A stretch of 64,000 bases of DNA from contig JAKSXM010000137.1 of the NCBI GenBank assembly GCA_022575985.1, positions 15,642,001 to 15,706,000 on the forward strand. Reading direction: 5' to 3'. Positions within the stretch are counted from its first letter, which is position 1. The number at the start of each line of letters is the position of its first letter. Both the position numbers and the translations under genes were made by a program. Positions 1 to 11,592 of this stretch are shown here, piece after piece. The stretch comes from Anagrus nilaparvatae. Taxonomy: Eukaryota > Arthropoda > Insecta > Hymenoptera > Mymaridae. The notes beneath the pieces were generated by a model. The model was given only the letters and a program-made list of their open reading frames with translations. It was not told where the DNA came from and searched no databases.

Positions 1-121
1 ACAAATACGCACGAGAACGTTAGACAAAATAAATACATGTATTGTGTGTGGATGTACGAATTAGTAGGTGTACATTATATTTTTTAGTCGAAAAAGCATT
101 AAATTTCAATTGCTGTGTATA

Positions 122-3100
122 ATGTACCCTTTAATAAATACGAAGTCAACGACAGCCCTTCGAACTGCTGCCTTGAAAAGTACGTAGAAAAAAATGGAAT
201 TAAAAATTTTCCTTAAGAGTTTTCATCAATCATGTAAATAATAACAATATAAATTCAATTGATATTTGCGGTTTATAACCTCTTTCATATCTTGTTATCT
301 AAAATCTTTATTCTCCATATTATTTTTATTGTAAGCATAATAATTACTTAATTTTATTGTTAACTAATGAATTTGAAGGATAATATACAATATTTGGATT
401 TATAAAATAAGAATTAATACCAGTGCCAATAAGTCTAGAATAAATATTTTGACCCTGACCCAACAATCATCATATGATTTAAAAAATCTTTTCACTTATT
501 TTGAAGTTAATATATAAACTATTTTTAAAATTTTTTAATAAAATAAATTTTTTCTTATTTTCAGAGTGTTACTGTATATCATGGCACAGTGACAAAAGAT
601 TCAATAGTATAGCATTAAGTTATAAAATAAATGAACGTAAAACAAATTTTAGATATAAGAATAAAACTTATAGTGATTTAGAATCTTTAATAGTACGTCA
701 ATCATTGTATATTAATAATATTAAAAGTATTCAACAATGTTATTTTCATACTGGTCCCTTATGGCAAAGTCAAGAATCTTCATCAAAAGTAGAAGATACA
801 ATAAAAAGTATAAAAGAAGAAAAGGAAGAAAAAGGAAAATTAGAAATAATATCAGCAGCAGAAATTTCAAAAACTCCAGCTAAAGTAGTTGAAAAAAAGT
901 CAATATGGCAAAAAGTTAAACATGAATTAATACATTATTATCATGGTTTTCGATTATTAGGATTAGATATGAAAGTATGTTCTAAACTTATATGGCGAAT
1001 ACTTCAAGGAAAAGAATTAAGTAGAAGGGAACATAATTTGGTAAATATAAATAGAGATGATAGATCTATTTTTTTAAATATTAAATAATAACTATTTTAT
1101 TTGATTTCAGTTGGTTAAAACTACTGGTAATCTGTTCAGACTGATTCCTTTTTCGGTTTTCATTATTGTACCATTTATGGAATTTTTACTTCCTGTAGTT
1201 ATTAAATTTTTCCCTGGTATGTTACCCTCAACTTTTCAAACTGCCACAGAAAAAGAAGATAAATTAAAACAAGCTCTAAAGGTTTGAATTTTAGATACTT
1301 TTCATAAAATTTAAAACATTTAAAATAAATTTGCACTAATTAAAATTTAGGTAAAAATTGAAATGGCCAAATTTTTCCAAAAAACTTTAGACGATATGGC
1401 TGTGCAATCATCGGATCACCGATCCATTAAAGCCAAAGAGTTTTCTGAATTTTTTTATAAAGTACGAACTGGAGCAGTTGCATCTAATGAAGAAATAATG
1501 AAATTCAGTAAATTATTTGAAGACGAAATAACATTAGATTCACTTTCTCGACAACAGTTAATTGCTCTTTGTCGTGTATTAGATGTACAAACATTAGGAA
1601 CTACTAATTTTATAAGGTTTCTTTTGAGAATGAAACTTAGAAGTTTGGCTGCTGATGATAGGGTAATTACTAGTAACTTAAGATATAAAATTTTTTGTTA
1701 TCAGCTATTTATTCTTTAAAACTTATTCAATTTTTAGTTGATTGAAAAAGAAGGGATTGATTCTTTAAATAGGACAGAACTTCAGCAAGCTTGCAGATCT
1801 CGTGGTATGAGAGCTTATGGGTTGTCTGAACTAAGACTTAAAGAACAATTATCTCAATGGCTTGATCTCAGTTTAAACAAAAAAGTGCCTCCTTCATTAT
1901 TACTTTTATCAAGAGCTCTTATGATGCCAGAAACTACACCAATGTCGGACAAATTGAAAGCAACCATCTCAGCTCTTCCTGATTCAGTTGTTGCTCGTAC
2001 TAAAGGTGCTATTGGAGAAAAAGAAGGTAAACTTGATCATAAAACAAATATTGAAATAATAAAAATGGAAGAAAAGAAAATTGAAGAAGAAAGAGAAGAA
2101 CAAAAGGAAATTGAAAAGAAAACAGCTGAGCCTCAACCAATTGTTTTAAAATCAAAAGCTAAAGAAGATGAAGAAATTACAACAGTTGATGTAAAAGTTT
2201 TAGAACAAGCTCTTGATTCACTTGGCAAGGTATTTTCAAATTAATATTGATTATTTTTTTGATTCATGATAATATATTATATAAATTTATTTTCTTTATT
2301 CAGGAAAATAAAACAATGTCATTACAAAAAGAAGAATTAAAAGAACTAAAAGAAGAAATGGCAGAATACCAAGAAGATATTCAGGAATTATATCAGATGA
2401 AAGCAGAAGCTAAAGGTCTTGATGAGGTGGAAAATCTAAAAGTTTCTAAAGGAGCTAAAATACTTTTTAACAAAGTTAATAAAATGATTGGAAAAATGGA
2501 TACTGTACTTCAAGATTTAGAAAAATCAGAAAAAAAAATTAAAGAGAAAATTGATTTACTTCCTGATGAAGCAAAAAAAGATGCTAAAGTAACTGCTGAG
2601 ATTGTGAAAATTGATGAATTAACTGAAGCTATTAAGAAAATTCAAAATATACCTGATGATCATCGCTTACATCGAATCACTGAAATATTGGCAAAAATTG
2701 ATGATGATAAGGATGGTTCAATAAAAATTGAAGAAGTTCTTAAAGTAAGTACATTCTAGAAATTTAAACTAATAGTATCTCATAATATATTTACTATTAT
2801 TTTATCTAACTAACTTTATCTTCATTATTTTAAAAAACTTTCACGTAATTTAATACATAATTTAATGTTACACTACACTTAAGAATAATTTTTAAAAGAA
2901 AATTTATATTCAAAAAATATTTTTTTATATTGAATGAGAACATTTGGTGTATAATTTTAATAAAGACCAATAACCAAGCTTTGTACACCATCTATCAAGA
3001 CTCAGTACTTTTTTTTGTTATTTTTTATGAATTTAGATATCTGCCTTTTCATTTAAACTCAGTAAAAGTAAATGTTAGTAATTTCTTATCTTATCTGTAT

Positions 3101-4231
3101 TTTTCAGGCAGTGAAAGTTCTGTATACTTTTTTTTTTGGTTTCTTTGAATTTAAAGCCCCCGTGAACTCCATTTGAGGTAACTTTTTTTGCTATTAGGTC
3201 CCAGGCATTTTCCAATGATTCGTGGCTTGCTAAACAATGTTACTGAAAAATAGAAATAGTAAAAATAGAATAGGAAAATTCGCAAACAATAACTTGGGGA
3301 TTTTTATTTATTATTTATGGAAAAAATGTTCTTAAGCTACTTATGGTTTGAGCTTGCAATAATTTTTAATAAATTTAAAAACAAATTTGTACGTGGGAAA
3401 ACCGGAAAACTGGAAAATTAAAAAAAAATTGTTCTAAAAAAATATTTTGGTTTTCCAGGCCCCCTAATTTTTTTTGAAAATATGTTTTATTTTTTTAAAA
3501 AATAGATACTTGAATTTAGTGTAGTATAGTACATTACATTTTTGCATACGGAACGCAGCATAATTTATTTTTTCAAAATTTTATCTTTTACCAAATGTCT
3601 TGGTCTGTTTCATTTGGAATAACGTATATACATATCCATATTAATATAGCTGACAAATACCATTTTTAATTTTTTTTTTTTCAAACCTTATTATTTTTAG
3701 CACATATATAAATTTTTCTCTTAACTTAAATAGAAAAAAAAATAGAAAATTAAATTAAATTATATACTTTTGTTTTGCTTTATAATTAAAATCTTATTTG
3801 AGAGTTGATAATTTTCAATTATAGACTTGATAATCAATGAATGAAAATTTTAGGTAATTGAATTAATTGGAAAAGAGGATATTAAACTTAGTAAAAAACA
3901 AGTAGATGAAATCATTGAATTAATGGACAAAGAAGAAGTCCTGGAAGTGGAAGATCAAATTCAAAAAGCATTAGAAAAAGAAAGTAAAAGTAAAAACGAA
4001 GATGCAGAAGAAGTTCATGAAACTATTAAAAGTACTTCTAAATCAACTGTTCCAGCAACACCTGTAACAAAGGAAACAAAATTATTAAAAGAAGAGCTTG
4101 AAGATGAAGACAGTGCTTCAAAGTCTTCAGATGTAGATAGTTTAATAAAAAAGGCAGAAATTTCAAAAACTTCAATGGGTACAAGTGTTCCTCCTTCTCC
4201 AAAAAAGGCTGAAGGTTCAAAACAACTTTGA
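122..4231 (+). CDS. LETM1: LETM1, mitochondrial inner-membrane cation/proton exchanger
   Basis: Seven coding exons join in frame: 122-179, 565-1040, 1111-1281, 1351-1662, 1738-2229, 2304-2744 and 3854-4231, about 775 aa, all with GT-AG introns. LETM1 proteins sit in the mitochondrial inner membrane and mediate K+/H+ or Ca2+/H+ exchange. Exon 1 supplies a presequence-like N-terminus ([19 protein letters not shown]), basic and without acidic residues; its phase-1 donor fits the acceptor at 564 exactly. Exon 3 carries the family's membrane segment ([20 protein letters not shown]). The ribosome-binding-like LETM domain follows, then two coiled-coil, Lys/Glu-rich stretches. An EF-hand-like loop ([12 protein letters not shown]) ends exon 6, and the tail is acidic. 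An alternative start at 501 would read through the intron and lacks a presequence, so I prefer 122. The family assignment is secure; the first exon is inferred from splice phase. Confidence 0.93.
2745..3853 (+). other. LETM1 last intron, no gene seen
   Basis: This 1.1 kb intron is the only long one in LETM1; the others are 63-385 bp. It is AT-rich with long poly-T runs. A slightly GC-richer patch around 3150-3240 may be repeat debris. I see no coding potential. Confidence 0.6.
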
Positions 4232-5494
4232 TAAATTTCAAATTAAGAACATTGATAATATTAAGGCATCATAATAAAATCAGTGCTATTTGCCTAATTT
4301 TAAGAACTATGATATCTTATTTACAAAAGAAATTTATTAGTGGAATGAAAATTAATAATTTTTCTAAAAATATTTTCTTTTTTAAAAATCTGAAAATATT
4401 TATACTAAAGTGGGTTTTATAAATTGCATAAGATTTTCATAATAATTGTATAAAAATTTTTTTTTCTTAATGAGGAGACACAAATTTAAAGTAGAATTTA
4501 TTTATTATACAAAAAAAAAAATATTTGTTTACAAAATTTAATAACACTACAAAGTAGACATTTTTTTAAAGATAATAAATAAATTAAACAGGAAATAGCA
4601 AGTGCTGGTCACTGAAATATATTTTTTATCATTCCAAAAATATTTAAGTAAAGTAAAAAAAAAAACAATGTATGAAGCATTTGTACGTTGAAAAATGATT
4701 TATACCTATTAAAACGTATTTCATCACATATTTGTTCAAACTGTATATCTGTTCAAAGAAAAAACTTTACCAATCGAAAACTAAAAAAATCGACATAAAA
4801 AAATTATACTTAATAAAAAAAATGCATTGCAGTATATTTTCTACTTTTTTTCATCATGTTACTGCATACACATTTTTATTAAACGAATTTTTGTATTTTT
4901 AACAGTAGCAACCATTTTTTTTTATATAATTTTAGTTATTAGTATCATTTGCAGCAAATATATATTTTAAGCTTTTAAAATATATTCTTTGCATTTGTTA
5001 ATAATAATAATAATAATTTGTCAGTAAATATAATTTTATAAAATATTATTAATATAGTTTTTAATTTCATTGCTGTTTCTTGTAAAAAATATACGTTTTT
5101 ATATATATTTGTAAATTACTGTGTTCACGAATTTGTAATTTAAAAGGGAGATGATAGAGTGTAAAAATTCTAAATGAATTTAATAAAAAATTATTGATAC
5201 AATATGATTTTTAATTACTTTTATAAATATACGTTTCCATCTATAGATGTGTATATATATTATTTACTTATTTTAACTTGTTGATATGAAAATATAATAA
5301 AATTTGTATGTTGTGATGGATTTAATAAAATTTAATTTGCTTATTAAATAAGTTACCATTATAAGTTTATTAATTATATATCCCTTTGAGCTTTTATGCA
5401 TTTTTTTTTAACGTCTTTCTAGATCTAATAAATTTTTTTAAGCCATGTGTCTTTGACTATACTCTTTAGTATGCACATAAAATTTTGAAAAATT
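4232..5494. other. AT-rich 3' flank of LETM1
   Basis: Very AT-rich sequence with many poly-A/T runs and several AATAAA-like hexamers (for example near 4577). It probably includes the LETM1 3' UTR. No exon-like open frame or RNA gene is visible. Confidence 0.5.
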
Positions 5495-5643
5495 TGAGCA
5501 GAAGATTTTTTTATACAATTTTTCTTTAATTTATTATTCTGTTTTAGGAAAATTTTCCGTAAAAAGGGAGAGTTATCACATCTGCAGAATTTTTCAAAGA
5601 TCATTTTTCTAATTTTCTTTTTTATTTTAATTAAAATTAAGCT
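5495..5643. repeat. Half copy of the 13.8-14.2 kb palindromic element
   Basis: About 150 bases closely match the right arm of the palindrome at 14007-14155. The shared sequence runs from the GAGCAGA motif through GGAAAATTTTCC, the ATCTGCAGAATTTTTCA block and the AATTAAAATTAA stretch. The left arm is absent, so this is a solo arm or truncated copy. Confidence 0.7.
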
Positions 5644-6321
5644 GATTGGACGGTGAGAAAGCGATCGTTTACGGGATTGGCTTACAATTATAGAGCTCCT
5701 GCTGACAATTCTGGAACACACTGTAGGGTATAAATTTTGGAACTCAATCAGTGTGTTGGTTCGAAAAGATTCCATTCCATGAATTATGTAAAAAGGTGGG
5801 GAAAGAGAGTATGGAAGCCCATGCTCGAAAAAAAAATAAATACAAATATTGTAGGTGTGCATAACATTAGGGGACAAAAAAATTTTTAATTTAAAAAAAA
5901 TATATAAAGTTTTGTTTTCTTATTATGAAAAGAGTATTTATTAATATCAATATATTTTATTAAAATTTTTTTTAATTTTATGTGATTAAAATTGAAATAG
6001 GGTCTAAAATTTATTACCTATTAAAATTTCATAAAATCTATTTTTTTTAAATTAATAATTGTATACAAAAAAGACCTGGAAAATGCATTTTTTGCATGAT
6101 TCGGATAAAAGTTACTTGCCAATTTAAATTATGAAATTATTTTTTTTCTGAAACAGATATTCATACTAAAAATTTCATGATTTATTGTAATTTTGTAACC
6201 ATTGGTTTACATTATAGAATAAGTAATTAATTTTTTAAATACGCATTATTTTAAAATTTTAGATTGACACTTAAAAGTAATCCTTTCAAAGAGATGAAAT
6301 AAATTGAAATTTTGAAAATAA

Positions 6322-6627
6322 TGAATTATTGATCATTTTTTTTCTGAAAAGGATATATGCTTGAAATTTGGAATGTTAATGGGTACATAAAGAGTGAAAA
6401 ATTGTTACTTTCCTAGCAATTGTTGAGTAAGTAAATAGAATAGAATAGAATAGAACTTTATTTATGTGATTAGTAGAAATTCTGAAATTAAAAATTGAGA
6501 GAATTGAATTACTGATATACATTTTTTTCTAAGAAAAATGTGCGTGAAATTTGGAATATTAACTCTAATCAATGGGTACTTAAAGAATGAACAATTGTTA
6601 CTTTATTCCTAGCTATTATTATTTAAA
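6322..6627. repeat. Imperfect direct duplication next to the big palindrome, with a pentanucleotide microsatellite
   Basis: Blocks at about 6322-6425 and 6503-6625 share GAATTA-TGAT, a T-run, CTGAAATTTGGAAT, AATGGGTAC, AAAGA and TTGTTACTTT in the same order. A short AATAG microsatellite (about four units) lies between them at about 6433-6455. Confidence 0.6.
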
Positions 6628-8397
6628 AGAGCATCCCGGAATATTAGAAGAAAATCTGCACCAGAATGATATCTAAAAAACCTTTTACAGATTGTTTATA
6701 CATAAAACAATAATAAGTTCCACGTTGGAATTTTGCCCCTAGCTGTAATTCATGGGGCGGGGGGGGCTGGCAAAAACGTGTTTTTTTCCTCTTTTTTTCT
6801 TCAAAAATCAGTCAAAAATTTATATCTCTGGTTCCTTAGTACCAATATTTTGGTACTAAGGAAGGTCTACATGGTCTTAAAACTTTCGTGTTTGATACTT
6901 TTTTTCACATCAAAGTCAAAAAATAATTTTGCTCACTTTTGGAACCTTTAAATTCAAAAATACTAAAGACTAACATTAAAAATGTTACTTTAAAATTCAA
7001 TTATTTTGCTATATAAAAAATCACCTCTCTGAAAAATTTATATGTTTTTTATCTATCAAAGTCCTTCAAAATGAGCCTGGTTAGGTCAAATTTGAGCCGC
7101 GGAAACCGTCAAAAAAACCAAAATTTATTATGGGGTTTTTTTGAAGAAAACAAGGGGATTGTCAACTGTTTTGGAATACGATTTGCTTCTAACTTTCAAA
7201 ACAGGTTGTGGTAGTTGAGAAAACATCCTTCATACCCTCAGTTTACCTGAATGGGCCCCCTGGTCCTAGAAATTAGACCCTATAGCAGGGTTATATGCTA
7301 CATAAGATAGGATTTTTATAGGCTATCTTGTAAATGGCGCTTCTATACCTTGTAAGTAAACCAAATACCTACCGGTTAGTATCATTTTTTAAAAGTATTT
7401 ATCACATTTTTACCCCCGTAAACCGCATTTTTTTATCAGTAATTCTCTTACCATTATAGTCAGTAAACCAAATGAACATATTTGGCAAAAATCATCAATT
7501 TTCAAAGTGCTGCCAAAATTGTAATCTTTTACTTAAGTGGGTCTTATAGAACTCAAAAATTTTGTGCAGTTTTTAAAAGTTCTTTACTCGTTCCTTTTGC
7601 TTAATATGTTCATTTGGTTTACTTACCATAACGGTCAGAGAATTACTTATAAGAAAATGGTTTACGGGGGTCAAAAGTTGATAAATACTCAAAAAAAATA
7701 AGACTAGCCGGTAGGTATTTGGTTTACTTACAAGGTAGCAGCGCCATTTAGAAGATAGCCTAAAAAGTCCTATCTTTTATAGCATATAACCCTGCTATAG
7801 GGTATAATTTCTAGGACCAGGAGGTCCATTCAGGTAAACTGAGGGTATGAAGGATGTTTTCTCAACTACCACAACCTGTTTTGAAAGTTAGAAGCAAATC
7901 GTATTCTAAAACAGTTGACAATCCCCTTGTTATCTTCAAAAAAACTCCATAATAAATTTTGGTTTTTTTGAAATTTTGACGGTTTCCGCGGTTCAAATTT
8001 GATATAACCAGGCTCATTTTAAAGGACTTTGATAGATAAAAAACATATAAATTTTCCAGAGAGGTGATTTTTGATATAGCAAAATAATTGAATTTTAATG
8101 TAAAATTTTTAAAGTTAGTCTTCAGTATTTTTGAATTTAAGTGAAAAAGGTATCAAAGACGAATCTTTTAAGACCATGTAGACCTATTTTGGTACTAAGG
8201 AACCGAAGACATGAATTTTAGAAAAAAAAAGAGGAAAAAAACGCGTTTTTGCCCCCTCTTTTGCCCCATGAAGTGCAGCTGGGGGCAAAATTCCAACGGG
8301 GAACTTATTATTTTTTTATGTATAAACAATCTGTAAAAGGTTTTTTAGATATCATTCTGGTGCAGATTTTCCCCTAATATTCCTGGATGCTCTTTGA
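6628..8397. repeat. Large palindromic (foldback) element, 1.77 kb
   Basis: Two arms of roughly 850 bases run in opposite directions around a centre near 7512. The left arm opens with AGAGCATCCCGGAATATTAG and the right arm ends with the reverse complement (CTAATATTCCTGGATGCTCT). Internal matches include the GTTTACGGGGGT, GGTAGGTATTTGGTTTACTTA and CCACAACCTGTTTTGAAAG blocks in both orientations. The only long open frames in it are spurious. No transposase was found, so this is a non-autonomous foldback or MITE-like element. Confidence 0.9.
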
Positions 8398-8640
8398 GTA
8401 CTTACAAGGGGAGCCCGGAACCTTTGGGTCGCCAAATTACAATCCATAGTTATGGATGACTTTAATATGTTGAAAAAACACCCAAGATAGTATCTGTTTA
8501 TTCCAAGGCGCCTTCTGGGCCTAGAACGGCAGAGTTCAAACTTTCGACAATATTCCAAAATTGGTTTTTTAGGCAATTTTCTAAATAACGCTACCATATT
8601 GCATTTCATCTCGCATTTCATTTCTCGCCATTAATTAATA
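8398..8640. other. GC-richer segment between palindrome and BBS1 fragment
   Basis: This is markedly less AT-rich than its surroundings and has no long open frame. It may be an outer part of the foldback element or another repeat. There is no splice acceptor between the in-frame stop near 8585 and the BBS1-like codons. Confidence 0.45.
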
Positions 8641-8651
8641 ATACAAACACA

Positions 8652-9107
8652 AATTTTACATTACCGAAAAAAACGAAACTTTATGTTGAACAAGCAATTA
8701 GAGAACGCAACGAAGGAGCAAAAATTTTTGCAACATTTCAACAGGGGTTATTAAAAATATTAAATTCAAAAGTTGATAATTTACCCTCTTTAATAACAAT
8801 GCAAGCATCAGTGCTTGGTCTTGGACCAAATTATGTTGTTAAAATTATATTAACAAATATATCAGATCAGTTATCTGAAACTGGACTTTTTTTAGGATTT
8901 AGAGATGAAAATACGATTATTAAACCTAGATTGGTCATGTTACCTTTATTACCAGTTGGTATTCCTTTGCCAATTAATGTCGATGCTTCTCCTATTGGTA
9001 GATTACCTGGAAAAATACATGTTCTTTTATGTAGAAAAAATAATGTAAAGCCTTTTAAAACTATTAGTGTTGTTCTACCGGTTCCAGAAGAAGATATCGA
9101 AGTTTGA
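8652..9107 (+). pseudogene. BBS1: BBS1 C-terminal fragment, 5' truncated
   Basis: The open frame encodes about 151 residues matching the end of BBS1, a BBSome subunit that traffics ciliary membrane cargo. It reads LPKKTKLYVEQAIRERNEG, then the C-terminal ear-like domain with ASVLGLGPNYVV and LPLLPVGIPLPINVDAS, ending in a stop at 9107. The rest of BBS1 (about 440 residues: beta-propeller and GAE parts) is not found upstream, where only the palindrome and then LETM1 lie. No AG acceptor exists between the upstream in-frame stop and the homologous codons. It is therefore probably a decapitated copy, although the frame itself is intact. Whether a full BBS1 exists elsewhere cannot be seen here. 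Confidence 0.72.
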
Positions 9108-9451
9108 TTTTTTGTAATTTTATATTTTTATATAAAAATATTAATATTGTTACTAGCCAAACACGCAGATACCTTAATAATGAAAACATGAAGATATTTT
9201 AATTTCTTTGTTTGGTGATCAACTTTGAAAATCTAATAAATTGATTTTTAATCTTAAAATCTGAAAATCTACTTTTATAGGGCCAGGAGCTATATAATTA
9301 GATAAATTTATTAAAGTCTCCAACGTGAGATAAATGAATTGGAAATAAAATGTTTGAACATTTATATATTTTTGTAAGAACATTTCAAATAAATTTTAAA
9401 CTTCTGTGTCATTATCTTATTTTTTTTCAAACTCAAAAATTTCCCTTTCAT

Positions 9452-10046
9452 ATTACTCCAGTCAATTCGCGGAGGGGGGGGGTGTATTTTCACTGGCCAA
9501 CATGAGATTTGCTCTACTATATGTTTTTTGGGTCGCTGATCACGAAAATTGGGGTCTTTTCCGGGAGATATTTTCGGAACACTCTTAAATTTGCAAAAAC
9601 TACCCCCAAAAAAGCTAACTGAGCTTCTAGACTTAACCAAAATTGGTCTAAGAGGGTTTTTTGGAACGTTAATCAAGAATTTGAGGTAATTTTTTATGAA
9701 TAATTAATATTTCACCCTTTAAGGGTGCATTTGCAATTTTTGCACTTTGAGTGATCAAATTAGGTCCTTAAGGGTTTTTCGGGTCACTGATCAAGAATTC
9801 GGGGGAACTTTTTGTGAATAATTAATATTTCACCCTTCAATTAGCAATATCAAAACTGCAGAGTTTGCTAATATATCAAAAAACCCCTTTTTGGGGGTAG
9901 TTTTTGCAAATTTAAGAGTGTTCCGAAAATATCTCCCGGAAAGGACCCCGATTTTCGTGATCAGTGACCCAAAAAACATATAGTAGAGCAAATCTCATGT
10001 TGGCCAGTGAAGATACACCCTAAACCACGATTTGACTGGAGTATGT
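9452..10046. repeat. Palindromic MITE-like element with internal direct repeats
   Basis: Inverted arms lie at about 9452-9615 and 9886-10046. The left ACTCCAGTCAA is mirrored by TTTGACTGGAGT, and the ATGAGATTTGCTCTACTATAT, CGGGAGATATTTTCGGAACA and TTTGCAAAAACTACCCCC blocks are mirrored too. The centre has two tandem copies of a unit containing GAATAATTAATATTTCACCCTT. The same family recurs at 21985-22380. Confidence 0.85.
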
Positions 10047-11574
10047 GATCAATATCTTATACCAATTTTTATTCCTTAATTACAAGAAAATTAATGCTGT
10101 AAACAAGGTAAGATAGCATTTAAACTTGAATACTTTCTCTATTTCATAAAGCACTCTCGTTATTTTTAATATTCCTGGAAAGTCCTTAATTAATGATATG
10201 AAAAAAAAATAAATTCTCTTTATTCTGAATGCAAAATTATTCAAGAGACTAAGGGTCAAGAAATGAATACAGGGAATCATAGCGATTTTTTTGCACCATT
10301 GGTTTTAAGGAACCAAATATCTTAGGTGGTAGTTCGTGGGTTTATTTTACAGCTAAAAATTAGTGCAATTGCGTGATTAATAAGTTCTATAAAACCCAAA
10401 TTATAATGAATCCCGAAATATAAATTACCCTAAGTAGTCCATAAACCTAAAGTATTCTAAGTTCTTGTTCTTATATCATTCGAAGTCCCTAAATTGAATT
10501 CGATTTTTTAAAATACTCTAAGTCCATTTCACCCCCCTCCCCCTAAAAACGTCAAATTTTTTTTCAATAATTTTGTTATTACAGAGTTATTACTTCTGTA
10601 GGTAATTATCGAACATTAGGAAATTAGGAATGCTAATCATTCTTGGAATAACCCTAATTTTATTCTGAAAGTTAATATTGATTGATAAAATTTTAAAACT
10701 TCAATTTTATCCAGAGAGTCCTTTTACTTTTTTGGAAATTAATAATAATTTATTTAAATTTATAAATAGAAATTTTTTTGATTACTTAATTTGTAAAAAA
10801 CAAGAAATAGTACAGATGCGCTAATTCTTGATGCGGGAAATTATCATTTTCGTATTCTGCATAAAAAAATATACTTAGGAAACAATTTTCAGTTTTCCGC
10901 GTCTAAAATTGCACATTTTAAAAGAAATTGATCTCACGTCTGTATACTAAAAGAAAAGTTGAAAAATGTATAAATATGTAATTGCAATTCACTTTTTTCC
11001 AGTAGATGGATACGGCATTTTTTAAAGTCGAAAGTAAAATGTGTTCTTCAGGGAATATAAGCACGTGAAATAATATACAGTATAATCAGGGTGCTATAAT
11101 TGGGTTTTGGATTTTCTACATTTTTTGTTTTAAAAAATCAATTAATTTGATTAAAAAACCGCGTTTCAATTTATTGGTGAAAAAGTCATTTAAAAAGATA
11201 GTTAAAAAAGAGTGTAAAAGTATTCAGGAAGTGTGCAATCAGGGAACAGTGGAATTGTAATCGAATTGAAATCTATTTTGTTTATAGAATTCTTATGTAC
11301 ATTTTTGATCTTTTTATCTAAATTCATACACTTTGGCGTAAGTTTTTGACGACAATTTACTTTTTTCAACACTTATGAATATATTTGCATTTTTTATATT
11401 TTTACCAGTGAGTCCAAATGAAAAATGCTGTTTGCTATATGTGTATATAAAAAATTATATGGCTTTTTTATTTGAACTGTAGGATCTATAAGGTAGAATA
11501 CATTTTAATACTTTACACTTAATGTGCAAAATATTTTTGTGCCTTATATGTAGCCCCCAAATTTTCTTTTTCAG
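10047..11574. other. Intergenic, upstream of the F-box gene
   Basis: AT-rich sequence without a supportable gene. An acceptor-like polypyrimidine tract plus CAG at 11563-11574 just before the F-box start suggests that a 5' UTR intron ends here, so part of this stretch may be that intron and its promoter. Confidence 0.5.
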
Positions 11575-11592
11575 CTTCCAAAGGTAAAGATA

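Noticed and set aside
5425..5877. 150-codon minus-strand open frame
   Set aside because: It lies over the solo arm of a palindromic element and has biased low-complexity composition with no recognisable domain.
8352..8621. 89-codon minus-strand open frame rich in Arg/Cys
   Set aside because: It spans the palindrome end and the adjacent GC-richer repeat; no domain, no splice context.
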